A stretch of DNA of 64,000 nucleotides, from contig JALAGS010000028.1 of assembly GCA_022712315.1 (NCBI GenBank), positions 27,870 through 91,869 on the forward strand. The letters are read 5' to 3'. This DNA comes from Sphingobacterium sp. GTDB lineage: Bacteria; Bacteroidota; Bacteroidia; Sphingobacteriales; Sphingobacteriaceae. Under the pieces are notes generated by a model. That model was not told the DNA's origin. It did not search any database and worked only from the letters and a program-made list of their open reading frames with translations. Made by a program: the position numbers and the translations under genes. This document shows, piece by piece, positions 52,271 through 60,772 of this stretch (its first letter is position 1; every line of letters starts with the position of its first letter).

Positions 52271-53818
52271 TTAATTTCCACCTGTCCAATAATCGTTCAA
52301 CACGATTTTTGAGTTAAAATTTTTGGCTGAAGCGTCCAAAGGCCAAGTCCACGCACGACGGTTATATTGATCGATCGTCATAGGGTTCATGGTCCATTGC
52401 GGATTTAGTATTCTTCGCGTCCGGATCAGATCAAAGTATCTTACCCCTTCCCCAATCAATTCACGACAACGTTCTTCAAAAATGAAATTCTTAAGATCTG
52501 CACCACCGCCAGCATAGCGTGGAGCCTCAGCACGATCACGGACAATATTAAGCACGGAGACCGCTTCAGCCTCTCGTGCACCACCTAAATTAGCTAAGGC
52601 CTCAGCCTCTAATAGCAGCGCATCTGCATAACGAAATATCATAAATGTATTATCTGGGTTAGAATCTTCATTTCCCGATGCAAAAACATTAGCTGCAAAT
52701 TTCTTCAAGACAAATAGTCCGTCATTTGCGTACATATCCTCATACCAGAGCTCTTTTCGCTTATCTGCAGAACCATTAAGCGGATAAATCCGATACATGA
52801 AAATAGAGGAATAATAGGCGATGCTGAATTGTTGGTTGTAACGAGGAAATTTATAGGGCCACCGTAAAAAATGATCCCACAATGGGGCATAGGCATTATT
52901 AAGATCATTATAATTGATCGTCCTATAAAATTCAAAAAGAGATTCCTCAGTGCGTCCTTTAGAGACTTTAGCCCATTCTTCAGGTGTTAGTCTATACAGA
53001 CGATGTACGCCGCTTGCACGCAGCTCCTTACCTAAGCTCGCAACACTTTCATAATACTTCATTGAGTTACCCGAATCAAAATTTGCATTCCACATCTTCA
53101 TATGCATCAATAGCGCGATAATACTTCCTCGACTTGCGCGAGCACCTCGTTGTGATGCATCGCCAAAAGTCCAGGGCATAATATCTTTTACAGGCTCTAA
53201 ATCAGCAATACATTTGCTGATTACAGAAACCATATCCTCACGTGGAAGCTGCTTAGCAAAGTATGCATCGGTATAATACACCACATCACCATACAAACGA
53301 ACCATCCAGAAGTAACTCAGACAGCGCATAAATGTAGCTTCGGCCTTATAGCGATCTTTATCTGCGGCAGATAAGCCTGGAATCCCCTCTTCCAATTTTG
53401 AAATCAAAATATTACAGCTTTGAATGACCTTATAATAAGTATCCCAGATAGAAACCTTATACATGGCATACCCCTGTGAGCGACCGCCACCCAATGTATT
53501 GTTATACACAGCATTCATACTATTTGTCCCAAGATCGCGAAGAATCATACGATCAGTTCCGGATGTAGGAGAGGGAAAAATTTCACCTGATCTAGCCTCT
53601 CCAATGGCACCCATTACCCATGACTCGTTCAGTTTTTCAAAAAACTGACTATAGATACGTGCTATATTTGCTTCTACATCCTCTTTAGACTGGTAGAAAT
53701 TGTTCCCGGTAAGCCGATCAATCGGCTCTACCGTCAAAAATTTCTTACAGCCCATCATTACGGTTGTACATAGACATATGACAAACGCTATTCTTCCTAT
53801 ATTTCTTTTTGTTTTCAT
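52271..53818 (-). CDS. SusD/RagB-family lipoprotein (PUL2, second pair)
   Basis: From ATG 53818 the protein has 515 residues, lipoprotein Cys24 in VMMGCKKFLTVEP. Family features are YKAEATFMRCLSYFWMVRLYGDVVYYT and the C-terminal LLLEAEALANL, FEERCRELIGEGVRYFDLIRTRRI. It is the lid partner of the SusC 12 bases upstream. The TTG at 53830 that would lengthen it by four residues is unlikely. Confidence 0.95.
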   Translation of the reverse strand: MKTKRNIGRIAFVICLCTTVMMGCKKFLTVEPIDRLTGNNFYQSKEDVEANIARIYSQFFEKLNESWVMGAIGEARSGEIFPSPTSGTDRMILRDLGTNSMNAVYNNTLGGGRSQGYAMYKVSIWDTYYKVIQSCNILISKLEEGIPGLSAADKDRYKAEATFMRCLSYFWMVRLYGDVVYYTDAYFAKQLPREDMVSVISKCIADLEPVKDIMPWTFGDASQRGARASRGSIIALLMHMKMWNANFDSGNSMKYYESVASLGKELRASGVHRLYRLTPEEWAKVSKGRTEESLFEFYRTINYNDLNNAYAPLWDHFLRWPYKFPRYNQQFSIAYYSSIFMYRIYPLNGSADKRKELWYEDMYANDGLFVLKKFAANVFASGNEDSNPDNTFMIFRYADALLLEAEALANLGGAREAEAVSVLNIVRDRAEAPRYAGGGADLKNFIFEERCRELIGEGVRYFDLIRTRRILNPQWTMNPMTIDQYNRRAWTWPLDASAKNFNSKIVLNDYWTGGN

Positions 53819-53830
53819 AATATAGCCCAA

Positions 53831-56800
53831 TTAGAAATCAATATTAACACCAACATTATACTGCCTAGGCACAGGATATCCGCCAGAAGCATCCCGTCCC
53901 ATCGTACTCACATTTTCGGGATTAGGCCCGCTGTACTTTGATAATGTAGTTATATTATCAGCCGAAATATATACCCGTAGACGCTCAAGTCCATATCTCC
54001 GAATAGCATTTTTCGTAAACATATAAGACAGTGTCACACTATTTAATTTAAAGTACGATCCATCTTCTGCCCATAAATCTTGGTCCATCCGAAATGGATC
54101 AATGCTTGAGTACCTCTTGAAATCGTAAGCATAAGGGTATTTTGCAATATCACCGGGCTTCAGCCACATATTAACATCATCCAGTGGAACCACGGCCCTA
54201 TCACCATAAGGATCATTCATCAACTGCAGCCGTTCAGCTAAAGCGTTATTCAAAATGGTACGTTTTGCCGTGTAAGATGCGTATAAATTCAAACCAAAAG
54301 TTCCAAGAGTTTCATGATTGTAATTAAAATTCAACTGCAGACCACCGGTAATCAAAGGCTGAGAATTTCCCGTACGCGCATAGTCATTTTCATCGAGAAT
54401 ATAATTGCCATCCAGATCTGCAAATATGGGATCACCGGCCTGAAATTCTGTCCCATTAGCCATTCGATATCGTCGCCCAGTAGCTGGGTCTACCGGCACA
54501 TCAGCATCTGTACTGTAAACTCCTCGATTTAATAACATATAATTGGACATCGTTGATGTTCCTACCCTAAAAACCACATGTTGTTTATATCTATCAATGT
54601 TTTCCCAACGAACAAATTGACCGCCATAATGCTCCGGCAGTTTTAACAACACGTCTCGATTGTAGGCCCCGTTCGCTCCTATTGACATCGTAAAGCGACC
54701 CTCAGTCCATGGCCTTAACATGACAGACAGCTCATGCCCATAATTCGCAATGGCCGCCGAATTACTATTAACTTTTTCAAAACCAAGCGAAGAGGAAAGC
54801 AACTCTTCAAATAGGATATTATTTACTTTTTTATAGTAAGTATCATAAGTCAATTCAAATCGATTTTGAAAAAAAGCAAGATCCAAACCTAGGTTGACCT
54901 GACTTGTTGTTGTCGGTTTTAAATCGGGATTAGGAATTTGTTCATAGTTGATACCGATACCTATTTTATCATTGTAGCTTCCAGCAATGTCATATTTGCC
55001 ATAAACACGCTCCAAGGTACTATTAGGCATAACATTCACCCCCCAGCTTGTTCGAATAGATAGTAAATTAATCCAGTCCACATCTCTTAAAAAATTCTCA
55101 TGATAAGCATTCCATCGAAAACCAACTGCAGGATTTTTAGTATAAAGATTGCCAAATCCATTCTGCGAAGATCCGTCCATTCTGTAAGAAAGATCGACCA
55201 CATATTTTTTCATATAATCATACGTACCTGCAATAGCAAAAGACAATCCTCTTTCCTTTCCGAATCCACGACGTAATAATCCCCCACCTTTAGAAAAATA
55301 ACCATCAAATCCGAGCGGACCCTCAAATTGGTCATTAGGTGTGCGGGCCTGTAAAGTCGCATTCGCCTGTTTATCCAGGGTTCGAATCTCATTGAATAGA
55401 TTGAAAAATACAGTGTGTTTTTCTTTAAAAGTATGGCTGTAATTGATCGAATTTCGGTTATATAAAGAGTTATATCGACCATAATAAGCATATACCTGTG
55501 CAAATTGGCCATTTGCTGCGGCCGGTGTAAACGTATTTTCGTTATCAGAAGTGGATTCGTAACTCATGGTTGTGGTTGCCCGCAATCCCGGAATAATTTC
55601 ATAGGATGCCTCAATAAAAGGTTTGATCGATTTGGATGAGTTATCATTGCGGGTTTTTAACGCTGAATTATATCCTGACGATGCCAGATAAAAAGACGGA
55701 CCGGGTAATAGCGTTGAAGTCATCCCGTTTTTTGCTACACCAGACTGTAAAATACCTAAACCATTACCTTTACTTTTTGAACCAAGGGAAGCGTTTACCT
55801 GTGCCGTAAACTTAAATTTTTCATTAGGGTAATATTCAAATCGCATATTGGCCATATAACGATCGAAACCTGTATTTTTGATGATCCCGTTTTCATTATA
55901 ATAATTCAGATTCGCTTTATAATTCAACTTTTGATTTCCACCATCAATAGCTACGTTATGTGTTTGATTGTATGTGGTAGCGTAAAACAAGTCCTGCCAA
56001 TTGGTTGAATTATTATAATACGCATTCAAACTATCCGATAACATTGGCGTCTGTGAAATTCGATCCAAATCTTCCTGTGACAAAGCGTTTCCATAGATCT
56101 GTAATAGTTTTAGACGGCGTTCTAGATTTCCACCCAACGTTGGTCGCAATTGGGGAGGGGTTTTAAGAAAAAAGTTTCCTGTATAGCGCACCCTCGGAAC
56201 CTCAGAGTTACCACGCTTGGTATTGATAATAATCACCCCATAAGCCGCCAATGATCCATATAAAGAAGTAGCTTGAGCATCTTTAAGCACCTCTATACTT
56301 TCGATATCTTCGGGCGGAATTAATGACAATGGACTGATTCCAGGTCCCTGCTGGCTCAATCCAAGCTCATTTGCCCTATCTGCATCCATTGGGACGCCAT
56401 CGATCACATAAAGAGGAGACGTCGGTGTAAGAAAAGATTGATCGCCGCTACCCGTCACACTAATTGTCGAAAGTCCACGGATCTGGGTCGAACCCCGAAA
56501 GCCTGGAGCCCCAGTATTTACCTGTATATTTAGACCTGCCACCTTTCCTTGAAGCAGATTCTCCACATTTGCAGACGGGATATCTTGAATTTCCTTTCCA
56601 CTGATCTTGGTCGAAGATCCGGTAGTCGTCTCCCTTGGACGCTTTACATAGCCTCTAACAACAACTTCATCCATCTGATTATCTATTTCCTTCAAGTGAA
56701 CGACCACATTCCGGTCGGCCCTCACCGTCATTGAAGTCCCATCATAACCAATTAATCTAAACGCAACTGAAGTCCCAACCATCGTTGTTATGCTAAAAGC

Positions 56801-56995
56801 TCCCGATGAGTTTGTCGAAGTCGCTTCTTTTCCAGATTTGCCAAAACGTACGGTAACACCAGCCAGTGGCTTTCCCTTGTTGTCTGTTACTTTCCCCGAC
56901 ATGATGACGGTCTGCGCAAAAACTGCCGTAGAAAGAAACATACACAATACCAGCAGTATACAGCTATTATAAAATATCTTAAATTGCATAACCAT
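53831..56995 (-). CDS. SusC/RagA-family TonB-linked transporter (PUL2, second pair)
   Basis: The 1054 residues comprise a signal peptide (1-27, FLSTAVFAQ), a carboxypeptidase-D-like domain (about 30-115, SGKVTDNKGKPLAGVTVRFG), a plug (about 120-260, IPSANVENLLQGKVAGLNIQ and SLYGSLAAYGVIIINTKRG) and a 22-strand barrel ending RQYNVGVNIDF. The DVVRGYVKR-type stretch before the plug is a TonB-box-like region. It is 5 bases after the DUF5007 gene, so the second pair is in mid-operon. Confidence 0.95.
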   Translation of the reverse strand: MVMQFKIFYNSCILLVLCMFLSTAVFAQTVIMSGKVTDNKGKPLAGVTVRFGKSGKEATSTNSSGAFSITTMVGTSVAFRLIGYDGTSMTVRADRNVVVHLKEIDNQMDEVVVRGYVKRPRETTTGSSTKISGKEIQDIPSANVENLLQGKVAGLNIQVNTGAPGFRGSTQIRGLSTISVTGSGDQSFLTPTSPLYVIDGVPMDADRANELGLSQQGPGISPLSLIPPEDIESIEVLKDAQATSLYGSLAAYGVIIINTKRGNSEVPRVRYTGNFFLKTPPQLRPTLGGNLERRLKLLQIYGNALSQEDLDRISQTPMLSDSLNAYYNNSTNWQDLFYATTYNQTHNVAIDGGNQKLNYKANLNYYNENGIIKNTGFDRYMANMRFEYYPNEKFKFTAQVNASLGSKSKGNGLGILQSGVAKNGMTSTLLPGPSFYLASSGYNSALKTRNDNSSKSIKPFIEASYEIIPGLRATTTMSYESTSDNENTFTPAAANGQFAQVYAYYGRYNSLYNRNSINYSHTFKEKHTVFFNLFNEIRTLDKQANATLQARTPNDQFEGPLGFDGYFSKGGGLLRRGFGKERGLSFAIAGTYDYMKKYVVDLSYRMDGSSQNGFGNLYTKNPAVGFRWNAYHENFLRDVDWINLLSIRTSWGVNVMPNSTLERVYGKYDIAGSYNDKIGIGINYEQIPNPDLKPTTTSQVNLGLDLAFFQNRFELTYDTYYKKVNNILFEELLSSSLGFEKVNSNSAAIANYGHELSVMLRPWTEGRFTMSIGANGAYNRDVLLKLPEHYGGQFVRWENIDRYKQHVVFRVGTSTMSNYMLLNRGVYSTDADVPVDPATGRRYRMANGTEFQAGDPIFADLDGNYILDENDYARTGNSQPLITGGLQLNFNYNHETLGTFGLNLYASYTAKRTILNNALAERLQLMNDPYGDRAVVPLDDVNMWLKPGDIAKYPYAYDFKRYSSIDPFRMDQDLWAEDGSYFKLNSVTLSYMFTKNAIRRYGLERLRVYISADNITTLSKYSGPNPENVSTMGRDASGGYPVPRQYNVGVNIDF

Positions 56996-57000
56996 TTCAA

Positions 57001-58116
57001 TTATTCGTTATCAAATCGTGGATTTTCCCTTTGAAAATGGAAAACAATCTCCCAATCCCCTTTGGTAAAAATTTTAAAATTCAAACCAAAATTGGCTGTA
57101 ATCAAACCGCCTCCAAATCCCTTTCTGGAGTAGGAAAAATCTACCTTTGCGCTATTTCCATTTGTATACTTTGTTGGATAACTTGTTAGGGGAATTGGAT
57201 AAGCTACATCATATTGTACATAATCGGGTGTCTTTTTCATATTAAAGCCATGTACCAGTTCATTCCACTTTGTTTCATTAAAATTATCCGGATTTATCAC
57301 CTCCCCATTCTTATTCAAAAAGACAAAACGTAGATTATGTCCATTGCCACCGGTAAATCTCCGTATATAGACAACGAGATCTTTAAATTCCTCATTCGTC
57401 CGCAATAGCTGATTGGAAGATTCTCCATAAACCTCATTCATATAAGAAGGCCAAATGTAACTTCTCTTGTTGGGGTTCTTAGGATCATTCGGATCTGGGG
57501 CAGTTTCACCATTATAGGGGTTTTTATCCGAATAAGGTTCATAATCCTGAACACGCCAAGGGAGGATCATAAAATCTTTAATAACTGTTGATCCTCCCGA
57601 ATTAGAGACCTTAAGGTCAAAATAACGTATGTTCTGCACCAGATCGATGCTGTCTTTTGAACGAGGTTCTATCAGCTCATTTGTAGAGGAATTCCATAAA
57701 ATAAAACTGCCGTTAGAGTCAACTTCAAAAAGAGGCCGATACACCAATTGACGTTTTGCATCTATTTCTTCCAAGCTTTTTTCGGTACCATCGTAACGGT
57801 ATATCCATCGGTAGACAGGTTTCACTTCAAAAAGGTCCGTATAAGGACGTCCATCTCCATACCGAGGATTAACAATTTCAAAACGCAGTGGTGTGGTTGA
57901 ATGATCTGTATTAATAGTCCCCATAAGCGTCGTTCTGCCCAAGATGGGGTAAAAAGACTTCCCATCATAAGTCAAATTGACGCTTAAAAACTCCTTCTCG
58001 TCAGGTAAATTGTAAAGCTTTTTGCATCCATTAAAGCCGATGCACATTAAGGTGAGCAGGCCCAAGTTGCATATCTTATTTATTGTAGTAAATTTTTTAG
58101 CAATTTTCATGTCCAT
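57001..58116 (-). CDS. DUF5007-type surface lipoprotein
   Basis: The 371 residues begin with a lipoprotein signal ending at Cys31 (GFNGCKKLYNLP); a start two codons later is equally possible. The mature protein is beta-rich with many aromatic residues and no catalytic motif I recognise (YDGKSFYPILGRTTLMG, VKPVYRWIYRYDG, GLNFKIFTKGDWEIVFHF). It resembles the DUF5007 family found in SusC/SusD loci; that name is from memory. A binding or spacer role at the surface is inferred from position between the fasciclin-discoidin gene and the second SusC. Confidence 0.65.
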   Translation of the reverse strand: MDMKIAKKFTTINKICNLGLLTLMCIGFNGCKKLYNLPDEKEFLSVNLTYDGKSFYPILGRTTLMGTINTDHSTTPLRFEIVNPRYGDGRPYTDLFEVKPVYRWIYRYDGTEKSLEEIDAKRQLVYRPLFEVDSNGSFILWNSSTNELIEPRSKDSIDLVQNIRYFDLKVSNSGGSTVIKDFMILPWRVQDYEPYSDKNPYNGETAPDPNDPKNPNKRSYIWPSYMNEVYGESSNQLLRTNEEFKDLVVYIRRFTGGNGHNLRFVFLNKNGEVINPDNFNETKWNELVHGFNMKKTPDYVQYDVAYPIPLTSYPTKYTNGNSAKVDFSYSRKGFGGGLITANFGLNFKIFTKGDWEIVFHFQRENPRFDNE

Positions 58117-58131
58117 ACATTCTTAAATTGG

Positions 58132-59235
58132 TTATTGATTATGGTTCATTGTCCAGTCAGCCAATTGGAAATCGTTACCATCATACATCCGTATAATGTT
58201 CAAACGATAAGCTTTATAAGCTTTTGTATTCGTAAAATAGAATACACGCAACTGAAACCTTTCGTCAAATTCTTCAGCCTGTCTAATATCCAACGTAATC
58301 CAATTTCCTTGTTCATCCAGTCCTTGCAGATTCCAGTCTGCGGGATCGCGACCTTGAATATCATTTGCCGATCTAAGGGTATAACTATTTGCAACCACCG
58401 CAGCAGGAAAGTCCCACTGCAAATAGAATAAGCCAGGGCTCGACAAAAAGAATTTGGTTTCTGGGTTGCCGTCAAATACATATTTTGATGCTTCAACAGC
58501 ATCTGGGCCGCCAGACGTCTCTTTTGAAGCGGACCACTGTCCACCAATGGTCTTGAACAAGTTTTCTGGCGGCGGTATATAAATAACTTGACTGACAAAT
58601 TTGTTAAAACCAAAAACATGATCCGGATTCAACACATGAACTATAGCATTATCAGTCTGGATATTTAAGGAGCTTGTTTCCGTCGTTACCCAATTACGAT
58701 TGAAAACGGACCTTCTTGTATCTGATAGATCAACAATTGTAGGACCTCCATTTAGGTAGCCCGATGAGGCCTGTTTATTTAATCCAATATGCATTGGGTA
58801 GCCATAGCGAATTCCCAATACATCCTTGCCATCCTGGCTACTTAGAGAGTCGCTGCCAATCCGCCCTTGAATAATATACTGGCACAGCAACGAATCCAAT
58901 ATTTCATATTTAACCGAATTCAGGTATTGTGCTGGCTTGTCAGAAACACTCAATGTATTATTGAGATTTTGGATAGCCAATTGAAAATTGGCATTGGTTA
59001 GTGCAAAAAGTGTCACTGTACTATCTTCAAGTTTCTTTTGTAGACCAATTCTATCAATGACTTTAACTAAAGAGTCATATACACCAGGTTTACTTTTAAG
59101 ATAGCTATATAAATTACCTTTAAAGACTGGCTGCTGGGATGTGGGCGAATAATAGCCTTTATCCTTGGCACAAGCGTACAGCAGGGCTGTCATTAAGAGT
59201 GCATATACACCACGTACAAATAGGTTATTTCTCAT
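58132..59235 (-). CDS. Lipoprotein with fasciclin and discoidin domains
   Basis: From ATG 59235 the protein has 367 residues (the longer frame from 59256 overlaps the SusD stop and has a worse signal). Lipoprotein Cys22 is in LLYACAKDKG. A fasciclin domain (about 35-205: VTLFALTNANFQLAIQ and NAIVHVLNPDHVFGFN) is followed by an F5/8 type C domain (SGGPDAVEASKYVFDGN, RDPADWNLQGLDEQG). The same discoidin module closes two other lipoproteins of the locus. Likely role is glycan or matrix binding. Confidence 0.85.
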   Translation of the reverse strand: MRNNLFVRGVYALLMTALLYACAKDKGYYSPTSQQPVFKGNLYSYLKSKPGVYDSLVKVIDRIGLQKKLEDSTVTLFALTNANFQLAIQNLNNTLSVSDKPAQYLNSVKYEILDSLLCQYIIQGRIGSDSLSSQDGKDVLGIRYGYPMHIGLNKQASSGYLNGGPTIVDLSDTRRSVFNRNWVTTETSSLNIQTDNAIVHVLNPDHVFGFNKFVSQVIYIPPPENLFKTIGGQWSASKETSGGPDAVEASKYVFDGNPETKFFLSSPGLFYLQWDFPAAVVANSYTLRSANDIQGRDPADWNLQGLDEQGNWITLDIRQAEEFDERFQLRVFYFTNTKAYKAYRLNIIRMYDGNDFQLADWTMNHNQ

Positions 59236-59246
59236 AATTAACTCCT

Positions 59247-60761
59247 TTACTTCCAATAAGCATTTTGTTCGATCAACTTATTTTGTGCGAGAATCTCTCG
59301 AGCAATTGGCCAATAGATCCCGTCATTAGCAATTAACTGTGCCAATTGAGGATTGTCATGTTTTATCTTTTCCCGACGAATCATATCGTACCAGCGATGT
59401 CCTTCCCCCATCAATTCCCGCTTTCGTTCTAAAAAAATAGCATCCACCAAATCTCCATTTGTATTTTCACTGTAGACTTTAAGTCCTCTCCGCTCCCGAA
59501 TCTCATTTAACAGTTCAATGGCAGTGGACTTTTCACCCAACACGGCTAAAGATTCTGCACGTAAAAGCGCTATATCTTCTAAACGTGTCAAAACGGTGGC
59601 ACTGGTGAAAATGCGAAAAGTGGGGTCCGAAGAACCGCCCATAATACATTTGATTTTGCTGAAAATTGGGTATTTCCCATTGAAATTCCGGAAATACACT
59701 TCTGTGGTAGGCGCTCCAAGTGTATCGATGCTAAACCGCTGGTCCTTCTTCTCGTTGAATGTTTTTAAAATCGTTTCTTTCGGCATATAAATATCCGGAA
59801 CCGACTTATTAACAACAGGAGACGCAAGTGTAAGTTCTTCAATATGTCCCGTAAAGGATGCCTCCACATGTGCCCATATATAAGGGAATGAGAACATCTG
59901 TTCGGATCTTTTCTCAAAGAAGAATCCATTACCATCTGTTAAAAAAGATGTGGATAAATAATAGGCTCCCGCTTTGTTATAGTTATCCATAACAAACTGT
60001 GAATAGGAAGCCGCATCGGCGTAATTAGCCTGCCAAGCCGCTAAATGTGCAAGAATAGCATAAGCGGAAAGCTTTCTTACCAAGGCACCATTCCATCTGC
60101 CTGATGTTTCATTGTAATAATTACCGATCTGTTGTTCATCACCTGTACTGTAAGAATACGGCAACAGTTGTGCAGCATCATACATTTCCTTTTCAATCCA
60201 AGCATAGATCTTCAAACGGTCCTCTTTCGCTTTATTCTCAAAATTTCCATCATGGGAATTTAAGATCAAGGGTACATCTCCCCAGATACGAACCATATTG
60301 AAATAGGCATACGCACGTAAAAATCGAGCTTGTGCCACATCAACAACCAAATTATTTTCCGTATAGCGCATGTCCTTCTCCCGCACTTGCGGTGCGCGCT
60401 CCATAAAAATGTTGGCTGCATTCACTACGGCAAACCACCGTCTCCAATTCGAAAGTGCATTCAACGATTCATAATTCGCTTTGAGGTCGTTCTTAATAAT
60501 TGCTTTTAAATCTTGTCGATTAGGGCTCTCGAAGTCCCCTGACCGAACTTCCCCATACAACCAATAGGCATTATTATCGTCCAAAGCCGCTTTGGTTAAA
60601 CCGTAAATTCCCATCAGACCTGCACGGGTGTCCTCCAAAGCATTCCACATATTCTCTTCCTTGACCGTACGGGAAGAGTCTATATCCAGCATTTTCTTAC
60701 AGCCCCCTAGAGGCAATAAGAAAAGTAACAAAACACTAAATATGAGATGATATTTTTTCAT
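59247..60761 (-). CDS. SusD/RagB-family lipoprotein (PUL2, first pair)
   Basis: The 504 residues begin with a lipoprotein signal (Cys21 in LPLGGCKKMLDID). Family features are QARFLRAYAYFNMVRIWGDVPLIL and, near the end, IALLRAESLAVLG, FLERKRELMGEGHRWYDMIRREKI and WPIAREILAQNKLIEQN. It is the lid of the SusC encoded 11 bases upstream. It shares only family-level likeness with the other two SusD proteins in the window, which suggests different ligands. Confidence 0.95.
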   Translation of the reverse strand: MKKYHLIFSVLLLFLLPLGGCKKMLDIDSSRTVKEENMWNALEDTRAGLMGIYGLTKAALDDNNAYWLYGEVRSGDFESPNRQDLKAIIKNDLKANYESLNALSNWRRWFAVVNAANIFMERAPQVREKDMRYTENNLVVDVAQARFLRAYAYFNMVRIWGDVPLILNSHDGNFENKAKEDRLKIYAWIEKEMYDAAQLLPYSYSTGDEQQIGNYYNETSGRWNGALVRKLSAYAILAHLAAWQANYADAASYSQFVMDNYNKAGAYYLSTSFLTDGNGFFFEKRSEQMFSFPYIWAHVEASFTGHIEELTLASPVVNKSVPDIYMPKETILKTFNEKKDQRFSIDTLGAPTTEVYFRNFNGKYPIFSKIKCIMGGSSDPTFRIFTSATVLTRLEDIALLRAESLAVLGEKSTAIELLNEIRERRGLKVYSENTNGDLVDAIFLERKRELMGEGHRWYDMIRREKIKHDNPQLAQLIANDGIYWPIAREILAQNKLIEQNAYWK

Positions 60762-60772
60762 TTCTTCTGCGT

